From Trichodelitschia bisporula (lineage: Eukaryota > Ascomycota > Dothideomycetes > Phaeotrichales > Phaeotrichaceae), in the NCBI GenBank assembly GCA_010356995.1, contig ML996701.1, forward strand, positions 550,963 through 614,962: DNA of 64,000 nt, given 5' to 3'. Below, piece by piece: positions 53,193 through 64,000 of the stretch. The notes under the pieces were generated by a model that worked only from the letters and a program-made list of their open reading frames with translations, had not been told where the DNA came from and ran no database searches. The translations under genes were made by a program, and so were the position numbers. How positions within the stretch are numbered: position 1 is the first letter of the stretch; each line of letters starts with the position of its first letter.

Positions 53193-53854
53193 CTACTCGT
53201 CGTCCACGAGCTCCTCGAGCTTCTTGCCAGACGGCTTGCTCTGAACCATGCCCTTGCCCTTGTACCCCTCGGACGACACACCCGTGATAGGCTCCATCTT
53301 GCCGGCCTGCGGTGGGGGTTAGCAGAATCTTCACGACTAGTGCAATGCAAAAACGCACCTTCATGTACTCGTTCGTCGCCTCTTGCCATTCCTGGCTCAT
53401 GGTCGGCGGCGCGGGGCCGGCAAACAGGCGCGTGAAGCCGAAGAGCGCGGCGGACGCAATCACGCCGTACATGGTATACCGGAAGACCTTCCAGTTCTCA
53501 CCGGGCTCGGCCTCGGCACGGGGACCGTGGGGACCGAAGGCAATGAAGTACGCTACACGCAAGATCAGCCATCGCTTTCAATCGTCTTCGCCTTCGCAGT
53601 CACGCACCAGCCTTCTTCTCATGCGCCGTCAGCTCGTGCCAATCGGTCTTCATGCGGTCGCGCAGCGCCATCCACAGGTCAGCCTGCTCCTGCGGCGGCA
53701 TTTCCTCCCAGCGCTTCTCGATGTCCGCGAGGGTGGGGTTGGAAATGGCGTGGGCGGACCGGGCCTGCGCGAAGGCGGCGTGGGAGGAGGGGAGGAGGGT
53801 GCGGCGCGCGGGCGCTGCGAGGCCTGAGGCCCGGAGGAGGGAGGTGCGGAGCAT
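53193..53854 (-). CDS. cox5: Cytochrome c oxidase subunit 5 (COX4 family)
   Basis: Exons 53608-53854, 53359-53552 and 53193-53306 give 184 residues. It is the nuclear-coded COX5 (human COX4) subunit of respiratory complex IV. A presequence (MLRTSLLRASGLAAPARRTL) precedes the mature part: NPTLADIEKRWEEMPPQEQA, LWMALRDRMKTDWHELT, AYFIAFGPHGPRAEAEPGEN, a single membrane helix (YTMYGVIASAALFGFTRLFA) and TMSQEWQEATNEYMKAGKME. It ends KLEELVDDE, which is unremarkable. Introns are 55 and 52 nt. The length and order fit ascomycete COX5. Confidence 0.94.
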
Positions 53855-56073
53855 GGTGATGGGTGTGGTGGGGTTGACGACCGCTCAGCCGGCGGCTACT
53901 CGCCAATTGAGGTGGGAGGGAGGGTTTGGGGGTGGTGGTGTATGGGTTGGGGTTGGTGATGGAGTTGGTTGTGGTCGTTTGGCAGTGGTGGTTGTGTGAC
54001 GGGAGCGCGGAGGGAGTGGCCGATCAGACCAGCAGAAAATGGGTGGGCCAATCAGGTTGTGCCCTGCCGAACCGACCCGAGAGCCGCACGGGCTTTTCTG
54101 AGCGACTTCGAAATTTGATCAAGCGCGCATTGATTCGTTGTTTACTTGGGTAACTACTATAGCTTCGTCATCCGCTTCAATTGATGCGCAGATACATATT
54201 CGCGTGTCTGTATCTCCCCGTGTTGCCATGCCTTCAGGAACCGGCTGGGAGCTCGTGCTGGTGAGCTGCTCGGCAAAACCTTGCACCAAACGTGCAACAC
54301 GCCCCATCCCCTCACAGTCCAAGGATTCGGGAAAAAAGTCGAGTGTTTTGCTTTGATCTCCATCGGTCTTTATTCCGTTCAAAACTCAGCATACCTTCCA
54401 TCCAGATTGTACCGCATTCCACGCCCTTAAAGAGCGCGATATCGTCGTCCTTAGCTTCCTTCTGAGTGGTTTTCGTAGGCGAACGGGGTGGCAAAAGCAA
54501 CCCAGGCTACAACAAACTCCAAGCTGATAAGGATCGGGCCGACCTTTTGAGCTCTCAGAAGCGGCGACAGCTCCATTCCTATTTCTAGAGCACGCGGTCG
54601 AGCGGTTCGGCGGTTCGCTACCGGGCTGGTCCAGGTAAGCCGTGACTTCGACCGCTCCAGAGCCAACTCTGGTATGCTAGACCAACAGCCAAAGGGCTAA
54701 AGGCCATATCCGGGGGCGATGACGTCCTAACCGCCCCAAGACGACGGGAGCTATCGAGATGGGCGTCGGTGGCATTCTGCTCGCTGATATCACATATGAA
54801 GACGCGAGCCCCACGTGAAGCTCCAGGATGCTCGATGCATTTCAAATCGGGGGCGCTGCAGTCGAATGATATGGGATCTTTATCAGCAAAAGCTTGTCGT
54901 GGCAACGTTTTGTCAGTGGCTGCGATCGACCGTTTGACTGTGATGTGATTACATCATAGCCGGATCTCATACGACCTCACTTCATGCGAAGCTGTATCCC
55001 CAGCATCTCGGTGAGAATCTCGTATTGTGCAGTGAAAGGCAATCGTCAATTGCACAGTCCGGGAGCCGGGTTTCAAGCACACCGCAAAAGAACTGCGTCC
55101 CAGATCGGATTTCTTGCATGTCCGGTCCACCAATGGCTCACATTCGCAGCTCGTGTCTCTCGCTCGAAATCTGTGTACTCCGTATATCGGAATGCGCCGC
55201 TCGCATCCCGCGTTGTGTCAGAGAACCCTTGGCTAGGCGATCGACCTGCACCGCCTCCATCGCTGGCTTATGGCATGAGATCACAGACACAGCAGAAACT
55301 GTCGAGGCAAACAGCGCGGCAGCAGAGCGGGAACAAAGCAGTGTGCATGGAGTTGTCATAACGTTCGAAAATACCGCAGTCAGCGAGCGGGTAGGGCGTG
55401 GAATTTCTAACTGCAAATGTACCTCCATCCCAGATTCCCCCAGAAAACAAACACCGGAAGAGGTCTCGGGTTGATTGCTGGGTTTGCTTCGTCGCTGCAC
55501 ACCACGGGCGCTCGAGGCTCCGGCGTTGTCGGGGACGGAGACTTTCGGATCAAAGGGATCGTGAGTAGGCCAATCCGCGCGCCAGTCCGAGGCTCGTCGG
55601 GCGGCCATAACCGCGTTCGTTAGAGGCTTGGTTGAGTGTCAATCAACAGTGTTTCCCGAACGCTGGTAGATCATAGCCATGGCAGTGTGCAGTATCGAGC
55701 CCGTCTAATCCGTACGGTATTGGCAGCGGCAAAAGAAATATGTCCTAGGGCGTGAACGTGATGGGCAAGGCATGTCAGTGCATTTGCGAAGTCGTACGTG
55801 GGTGGATGGGTGGAGTGGGTGGAGTGGGCGGGTGCGGGTGGAAGCTGCTAGGCCAGGCTGCCCCTCATATCTTCCACCCACCCCCCCCCCCACCACGGCT
55901 CTTCAACCCTTTTCCTTATCCTCCACCTCCACCCCACCTCTGTCCATTGACATTTTCACTTCAAGATCTCCCCATAGACTTCATATCCACCAGGTATTTG
56001 CATCCTCATTGCTGCCCTTGATCTTCTTGCTCTGTTTGCACAAGCTAACCTACCTACCCCGCATTCAGCAAAC
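53855..56073. other. Divergent intergenic region (COX5 / GAPDH)
   Basis: It holds the COX5 promoter proximally and the GAPDH promoter distally. ORFs such as 55138-55608 (minus) have no family resemblance. The last 270 bp contain a G-quadruplex motif (55808-55838) and a long pyrimidine tract. Confidence 0.5.
55862..56005 (+). promoter_or_regulatory. Pyrimidine-rich core promoter/leader of GAPDH
   Basis: A CT-rich tract (CCACCCACCCCCCC, CTCCACCTCCACCCCACCTC, and so on) ends about 70 bp before the ATG. CT-rich blocks before the start are typical of strongly expressed fungal genes such as gpd. No TATA box is evident. Confidence 0.55.
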
Positions 56074-57321
<1,248 letters not shown>

Positions 57322-58369
57322 CTAGCCGCCGGATCGGTGTCTGAGCCCAGCAGGTTGTAAGCGGGGGAATGGTACTCTCACTAGATTGGTGACCGCGATT
57401 TCTAGCGTCAGTTGATGGCAAAAATGGTACCTGCAAGGCAATAAAACATGATTCCAGGCCACGACGATGCTGTGATGTGCGCCCAACTGTGATTTAAGAT
57501 CGCTAAACGATTGTGAAGATTCGGGTGTGCACAGGCTGAATGAATCGCCGAGAAAGTGGTTTTATGTTTGGTTCATGTTGAGATAAAGTGTGCTATGAAG
57601 ACCATATGTCATGGAAACAAACCAAAGCACTGGCAGCCTGGCAGACTTTGGCAAAGAGGTGCGGTATAAGTACCGAGATGGATCCTGGAGACGTAGGAGA
57701 TGCAACTTCATGGGGCTTCAACAATTTACCGCGGCGCCTATAAAAGCACAGCCGCGAGGCCGATGAAGATCAGCAAGGCTGGAGTTGATGGAGCTCTTCC
57801 GAGCACCCGAGCTCCGCATCGTCCAATGGCAGTGCGCGAAATACGCCGAGACTGGCGGCTTAGTCAACGGGAGCCCTGGTCCCGAAGTGGCCACACAGAC
57901 CGCATCGTTCTCACGACCTCTTGTCCCTGTCCGTTCGACTGTTTTCCCGAGTACTCTGCGACGTGGGTAGCGAAGAAGGAGTTTGGAGGCTGATTCTACA
58001 GCTCTGCCTCCCTCACTAACTGCATCGCTCCTTTCCTAAACACGAACACGGCGACAAAGTCCGAGTCCTCGGAAGGTGAATGTGGCGCTGAGTGGCTGGT
58101 GCGCTTTTTCTGCCCCACGGCTGCAGCCGCGTGGTCGATCTCGCGGCGACAAACCATCTCACAGCAACAGCACACACTGCTCAACTTCACATCCGCTCAC
58201 CTCAACATCGGCACTCAGCACCGCGACACAGGCACTTATACTAGCTCTGCTTTCGTTTACTCGCTCCTAAGTGGAGTTCTGTGTCGTTTCCTATAACGGA
58301 TTCCCCCTTTCCCGATCCCTTGATTCGCTGTTGGCATTCTTGCCATAGCGACTTCCTTGGCTATATACC
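57322..58369. other. Intergenic region (GAPDH 3' / HDA1 5')
   Basis: No gene recognised. ATAAAA near 57439 could serve in GAPDH 3'-end formation. The last 250 bp are the CT-rich leader of the deacetylase gene. Confidence 0.4.
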
Positions 58370-60980
58370 ATGGATTACGAATCGAGATCGAGTGAGACGG
58401 CCATGGACGACATCCACGCGGCCGGGCAGGTGGTTGATATCACCCCCCCTCAAACAGTCAATCCGGCTATTCTCGGCGTCAATGCGCCGGAGTACTTCGA
58501 GGAACAGCCCACCGACTACAACAGCCCGGCTGACAGCTTCGCCGAAGACACCGAGATGATGGACCACGACGATGGTTCATACGACAGCGTCTCCTACTCT
58601 CCCGCCGAGAGTGTCATCATCCCCCCCGCACCCCTGCGTGCCACTTCCGTCGTCGTGCATAGACCGGCGTCAAGCGCCCTCAGCTATGCCTCCAAGCGCA
58701 CCGGGCTGGTGTACGACGCGCGGATGAAGTACCACTGCGAGCCCATCTCCGGGGACGACGATCTGCACCCCGAGGACCCGCGCCGCATTTGGTTTATCTA
58801 CAAGGAACTCCAAAAGGCTGGCCTCACGGAGCATGAAGAGGATTCCGAGGCGGATCGCCAGTGGAAACTACTGAGGATCTGTGCGCGTCTCGCTGAGCCT
58901 AGCGAGGTTGCTCTTGCGCACAGCATTGACCACTATAAGTGGGTGCAGAGGATCGCGGAGATGACCGATGCGCAGAGGCGCAACCTCGTTAAGGACGCGG
59001 ATTCGGTGTACTTCCACCCCACTACGCCCTTCTGCGCGCGGCTGGCTGCTGGCGGGGCGATCGAGGCTACTCGCGCAGTCATGACTGGCGCCGTGAAGAA
59101 TGCTATTGCGGTGATTCGCCCGCCTGGCCATCACGCTGAACACGGCAGGGCTGCCGGGTTCTGCTTCTTCAATAATGTGGGCGTTGCGGCCAAGGTCACC
59201 CGGAAGGATTTCCCGGATACTTGCCGGAAGATCCTCATTCTCGACTGGGATGTTCATCACGGGAATGGCGTCCAGCAGATTTTCGAGAGCGACCCGAATG
59301 TGCTTTACATCTCGCTGCATGTGCACAAGGGGGGGTTTTTCTACCCGGCTGGAGACTACGGCGACGAGAGCCATGTTGGCCTCGGTGCGGGAGAGGGGAA
59401 GAATATCAACATTCCCTGGCCGAGGCACCACATGCACGACGGCGACTACATTCACGCCTTTCAGCAAATCGTGATGCCGGTCGCCTACGAATTCAACCCC
59501 GACCTCGTCCTCATTTCGGCCGGATTCGACGCTGCGGATGGAGATACCCTGGGCGCATGCTTCGTCTCCCCGAACGGTTACGCCCTCATGACCAGCATGT
59601 TGCTCACACTTGCCAATGGCAAGGTCGTTGCCTGTCTCGAGGGTGGATACAACCTCAACTCCATCGCCGTTTCCGCTCTCGCCGTCACCAAAATCCTCAT
59701 GGGCGAGAAGCCCGCCCCGGTGGCTGTGCCAGGGCCGTCAGTCGATGCGATCCAGACGGTGCAGAAGGTCATCAAGATTCATTCCAAGTACTGGAAATGC
59801 CTTTATCCGAAGAGCTCGTCTGTGGATCTAGAGAGCCTTGGAGGAGAGCGCTTGCACGACATCCTGCAAGTGCGCCAGAATAGGAGGTACGCGGAGCAGC
59901 ACATGATGTATCCGCTGCATCTGCCGCTGGGGGGCTCGGATTCGGGGGTGGATCCGGGGTCGTTTTCGGACCAGGTTACGTCGACGTAAGAAGAATCCCA
60001 TCATCCTTTCTCTAGTTGGACCATGAATCCTAATGTGAACGTGATTTAGCCCAGGCTGGCGTAAAGCTCAACCGCTGCTCATAATATTCCATGATCCACC
60101 GGATACTATTGGCGATCCTCACCCGCTGACGGGCGCGTTCGATCCACACAACATTGTGGTCGTGAGTCTCTGCTTGTGATCCTGCGGGTCTCCGCTGATT
60201 GTACAGACCCAACCTTCGGAACCCTACATCGAATGGGCCGTGCACAACAAGTTCTCAGTCATCGACGTCAACGTCCCGCGCTACCTCAAGACCATGGAGG
60301 ACGACTCCTCCACCGGCGAACTCTCAGAAGAAGACCGCACCAACGCCACCCGCGACGTCGCCTCCGCCATCTGGGAGAACTTCGTCAGGTACCATCCTCA
60401 CCCCTCCCGTAGCCCCACTAGTTCTAACCCTTCCAGCGTCTCCGAAGCCCCCGATATTTTCCTAATAGGTGTAGGGGGTGCCTACGCCGGGCTGATCTCC
60501 TTCCTCAACCTCGCCGGCGAAACCGTCCAACAGCGCGTAAGCCACATCTTCGCCTTCGCGGGGAAACACGCCCTCCTCCCCGTCGCACGACCCACGGACG
60601 ATGCTCTGTCCCTTTGGTACTTCAACCACAGCACAGTGTTTGCGGCGCGGGAGCATTGTATCTTCGATGGGCCGCGGAAGATACGCAAGAAATATGGAAG
60701 GATACTAAGAACGGATGCGAATAGCGTTATTGAGCAGTTGCTTTATCAGAAGGAACAGGTTTTGGCGAGGATGAGGGAGGGCGTGAAGGGGGAGGAGGGG
60801 ACGGGTGGAGAAATGAAGACTGATGAAAATCCGCCGCCTTCGGCTGGGATTCGGAAGCTGGAGATTTCTACGCCGCCCGAGCCGCGTCTAACGGCTGGGA
60901 CCGGGAGTTCGACACGTCTCGGGAGCCCGATTAAGTTGCCGCGGATGGGGATGTTTGGGGTTACCGGGTCGGGGCATTGA
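58370..60980 (+). CDS. hda1: Class II histone deacetylase (HDA1/Clr3) with C-terminal Arb2 domain
   Basis: Exons 58370-59985, 60050-60161, 60207-60388 and 60437-60980 give 817 residues. The deacetylase domain (about residues 112-470) keeps the zinc and catalytic residues: RPPGHHAEHGRAAGFCFFNN (His254/255), LDWDVHHGNG (Asp292, Asp294, His296), SAGFDAADGD (Asp387) and LEGGYN. After the linker comes the Arb2 domain: PLLIIFHDPPDTIGDPHPL, PYIEWAVHNKFSVIDVNVPR, PDIFLIGVGGAYAGLISFLN and VSHIFAFAGKHALLP. HDA1/Clr3 removes acetyl groups from histone H3 and silences chromatin in the nucleus. The last intron (48 nt) is a multiple of three without a stop, so retention would add 16 residues. The N-terminal 110 residues are acidic and disordered. 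Confidence 0.95.
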
Positions 60981-61685
60981 CGGTTGAGTGGAGGGGATCG
61001 GAGGGGATTGGATGGGGTTGGACGGAGATGTGCTCGGGTATATCTTGTCGGTATCAAGGGCATTCAGTTGTTGCGCGCGATATCGGCGTCGGCGATGTAA
61101 TCACCGTTATTCGGGCCGGGATTGTTTCGGCATGGTAATTGGGGCTTGTGCCGCCTGCGAAGTGCTTGTACGCAATGAATGGATAGGTTCGACAGGGTCT
61201 GTACCAGTGCTGGCTAGCTCAATCATCTGATACTATGCTTTTACCTTGTACTTTGCTTCAATCGTGCTATGCTTCTCCCTCATGCTTATCTTCCGCCCAC
61301 AAGCCTCGATAACGTCGCTTTGGCCCCGCGCAACGTAAGTCCCGCGCAACATAAGCCCTCCCCATCGACCCATCGCCCTCGCAGCTGTCTTCGCAAGTGA
61401 TCGGCATTCATAACCAAGTCTCGGCGCACTATACCCAGCAGCGCGCATTGGTCGGCTCGCGTGTCTTGGCGCCTATATTTGGCCCCCATTCGCGGTTTAT
61501 ATTGCGGTGGTCGTCACTCTTTCCTGGCTGCTGTTTTTTGCACGGTTGGCTTCTCGCGTGCCAGCCCTCTTTCGTGTACCAATGTACCTTGCAAGGATAG
61601 CATTGGGTTGAGAAGCGGGAGGGGATATGCTTTTGGGGGGGGGGGGGTAATATGGGGATATGAATGCTGAGTGTGGGTGCGGTAA
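60981..61685. other. Intergenic region, nothing recognised
   Basis: A short direct repeat (CGCGCAACGTAAGTC / CGCGCAACATAAGCC) lies at about 61327-61356, and a G-run at about 61636-61647. No gene supported. Confidence 0.4.
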
Positions 61686-63009
61686 GTGATGGGCAGGCTT
61701 ATTAGGGGAGAGGGAGGGGTGGCGAGGTTTGCGCAGGTCTTTGCGCGGAGGCTGTCGTTGCAAGCTTCACTTCTTCGCTACTTGCTTGTGTTTCTTGTTG
61801 TAGAATTTGACATCGCGAGCGCAAGCGCAATGAGTGCGCCGCCCCCTCCACCACAAGCAACACCCGCGCCCACCCCACCACCAGCCAAAACCTCCCCTCC
61901 CTCCGCAGGTCCGCAATGCTTCGTTAAAACTAACGGCAAGACCGGGCCCTCGCCTTGGAGTCCCTGCGGCGCCGTGAATGGAACGAATCCGTTCGTCCTC
62001 CTTCCCATCCCCACTCTCTCCGCAAAACAAGGCTGATGATTTGACCACTAGCTACGTCCCCTGCTGCGCCAGCGGGGACTTCTGCGTGTCCAACGGGCTA
62101 TGTCGGTACACGTATAGCCAAGGTGGCGGGAGCGGCTACTATGCTGCGGGATGTACGGATGGGGCGTATGGGCCGGGGACGTGTCCGCAGCTTTGCAGTG
62201 CGCTCCCCCTTCCCGCTCTCCTCACATGAAACTAACGGGAGCAAGACAACCAAGGCCACAAAGACGTGATTTTCAAACCAGCACAGCGCATATGGGCTTG
62301 CTGTGGCAGCGACGCCTCAGGGCAGAATCCAAATTGCGATAAGCCGACGACGGAGAATTTTGATGCGCCCGAGCCGTCGAGGTTGAGGACGTATTGGCCA
62401 CTGGCTGCGGCGGGGAGTACGGCGCCGGCTGGGGGGGAGGGGGGGAGGGGGAGGGAGACGACGAGTAGTGCGAGTATGACGGCGGCTGTTCCTGTGAGCA
62501 GTGCGAGCAGCGCGACCACCACGGAAAGGATTAGGCTAAGGCCCACGGTTACAGCGGTGAGCAATTCGTCTGTGAGCGCCGGGCTGGCGGGCGGGATTGG
62601 GGCGGCGGCCGCGGTGGTTGCGTTACTTGCTGGCGGGCTGGCGTGGTTTCTGATAGCGAGGAGGAGGAGACGGCGGGAGGCGGGGTTGCTTGCGGGGGAG
62701 ACGAGTTATGCGCCGTTGGGGCCGGGGGGGATGGAGGGGCATATGGGCCCGCCTCCGGGGAGTGGGCATGGGGGAGGGGGGATGGGAGGGATGAATGGGA
62801 TGAACGGGGTGAGGGCGGTGGATGGAGGGGAGCTGGAGAATAAGGTGTGGCAGGCGGAGCCGGCGGAGCTTATGAATAAACGTTCGCATAGTCCGGCGGA
62901 GCTCCCGCTTACGCCGCATGAGTTGCCGAGTCCGGAGGGGGGGAATTTGAGGACGGCGCTTAGTGGGTCGACGTTGGGGGCTCAGGAGAGGGGGAAGGGG
63001 GTGCGATGA
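61686..63009 (+). CDS. Cys-rich fungal surface protein with one transmembrane helix
   Basis: Exons 61686-61990, 62052-62197 and 62246-63009 give 404 residues. A hydrophobic N-terminal segment (ASLLRYLLVFLVVEFDIASA) serves as signal peptide or anchor. The ectodomain has the pattern of a large Pezizomycotina family: CFVKTNGK, SPCGAVNGTNPYVPCCASGD, FCVSNGLCRYT, YYAAGCTDGAYGPGTCPQLC and IWACCGSDASGQNPNC. A Ser/Thr-rich stretch leads to a membrane helix (GGIGAAAAVVALLAGGLAWF), then a basic RRRRRR stop and a Gly/Met/Pro-rich cytoplasmic tail. Introns of 61 and 48 nt fit the frame. Function in the family is unknown; a cell-wall sensor role is a guess. The start could also be at the adjacent Met (61689). 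Confidence 0.75.
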
Positions 63010-63433
63010 AGGGGGTGAGGGGATGAGGCATTGGGTGGTGTTTGGCGTGGGTTGGGTGGTTGGTCTTCGAGGGGCGTAGTTATCACGGCTGTTTGGGCTG
63101 TTAGCAGTGTTTATGGCTTCATGAGAGATGGCTTCGAGGTTTTATGTGTATTCTAATCGGTAGAGTTTCTGGAAGAGATGTTTGTACAGAAATCGAGTAT
63201 TGTCCCGAACAGCGTGGTGATGAGTTGTCGTTGGGTGTTTGATGTGGAGCTGTGGGGGTCGGCGCTTACAGCAGCCTAATTCCGCCCCCGGCGCTTACCG
63301 CGCTTCCCCAACCTTTGCTCAAGGCTCAGGCTCCATCACGACAGCTGCACCTCATATTCCATCTCCAACCCAACGCCCCAACAAACCCGCCACCGTACCC
63401 CAACCTACCCCATCCCCTCCATATTCCGCAGCC
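63010..63433. other. Intergenic region and leader of RPN8
   Basis: No gene seen. The last 100 bp are CT/CA-rich (CCAACCCAACGCCCC...), probably the leader of the proteasome gene. Confidence 0.45.
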
Positions 63434-64000
63434 ATGCCGGCTACCACCGCCGAAACCCTCTCCCTCATCTCCACAAAGCACGTCTCCATCGCGCCGCTCG
63501 TGCTCCTCTCCGTCGCCGACCACTACGCCCGTGAGGGCGCCACATCCAAGAAGCGCGTCGTGGGCGTGATTCTAGGGCAGAACAACGGGACAGATGTGCG
63601 GGTGTCCAACAGTTTTGCGGGTGGGTTGTGCAGTCACTGCGGTGGGAGGCGATGCTGATTGCGGGGCAGTTCCCTTCGAGGAGGATGAGAAGGACCCGCT
63701 CGTGTGGTTCCTTGACCACAACTATGTCGAGTCGATGAATGATATGTTCAAGAAGGTGAACGCGCGCGAGAAGCTCGTCGGCTGGTATCATTCTGGGCCT
63801 AAGCTCCGCGCGTCGGATCTTGAGATCAACGAGCTGTTCAAGAGGTACACGCCGGACCCGCTGTTGGTCATCGTCGATGCGCAGCCTAAGGAGGTGGGCG
63901 TGCCGACGGACGCTTACTTTGCGGTGGAGGAGATCAAAGACGTAATACCACTCGTTGTGCTTGGGCGACAAGTTGCTGACAATCGCAGGACGGAACCGCC
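63434..64000 (+). CDS. rpn8: 26S proteasome regulatory subunit RPN8 (MPN domain), 5' part
   Basis: Exons 63434-63620, 63670-63941 and 63989 to the window end. RPN8 is the inactive MPN partner of the deubiquitinase RPN11 in the proteasome lid. The MPN domain reads [89 protein letters not shown] and [14 protein letters not shown]. As in all RPN8 proteins, the JAMM metal-binding set is incomplete: WYHSGPKL keeps a His but the second His of HxH is missing. Introns 63621-63669 and 63942-63988 are in phase. The rest lies beyond the window. Confidence 0.95.

Overview
The window is nuclear DNA of a filamentous fungus, most likely an ascomycete (Pezizomycotina). It is gene-dense and GC-rich. Genes carry several very short GT-AG introns (mostly 41-81 nt) with CTAAC/CTGAC-like branch sites. 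The gene set fits: an AzgA purine permease, a Pho80-type cyclin, a HeLo-domain protein, a PRISE-type reductase, a Cys-rich fungal surface protein and a class II histone deacetylase with an Arb2 domain. I cannot name the genus. Two assembly gaps (N runs at 15591-15710 and 35631-35683) interrupt the sequence, both beside or inside genes.

Layout. 1-4643: the C-terminal end of cohesin SMC3, a convergent HeLo-domain gene, and a divergent DNA polymerase eta gene. 4644-15379: a gene-poor island with diverged tandem repeats, a small Cys-rich ORF, three copies of a roughly 94-bp inverted-repeat (MITE-like) element, an inverted pair of related coding fragments, several minisatellites, and three copies of a small gene family whose products begin MGCY(C/Y)S. 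15380-17055: a PRISE-type short-chain reductase. 17056-19307: no recognised gene, but a three-copy 121-140 bp repeat. 19308-25098: a polysaccharide deacetylase, an MFS transporter and a single-pass membrane protein. 26751-37806: five plus-strand features in a row (Pho80-like cyclin, a large conserved fungal protein, an ARMC8/GID5 armadillo protein, tRNA-Gln, an inositol 5-phosphatase-like enzyme). 37807-42560: remnants of mobile elements (a Helitron-like helicase piece, Ty3/Gypsy fossil pieces, a 151-nt foldback) and an ankyrin remnant. 43070-45170: the AzgA permease. 48065-53854: a methyltransferase-like protein, an MCUR1/FMP32-type mitochondrial protein and cytochrome c oxidase subunit 5. 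56074-64000: GAPDH, the HDA1-type deacetylase, a Cys-rich surface membrane protein, and the start of proteasome subunit RPN8.

Most genes are unlinked housekeeping functions (chromosome cohesion, lesion bypass, respiration, glycolysis, protein turnover, purine uptake, chromatin). There is no sign of a biosynthetic cluster. ARMC8/GID5 and RPN8 both belong to ubiquitin-linked proteolysis, and FMP32 and COX5 are convergent neighbours that both act in the mitochondrial inner membrane; I would not read more into either pairing. Exon boundaries were set by hand from splice signals, reading-frame phase and family similarity.

The most unusual content is in the 10.4-14.8 kb island. The MGCY(C/Y)S family has an N-terminus that looks like an acylated membrane anchor, sits among fresh-looking tandem repeats, and matches nothing I recognise.
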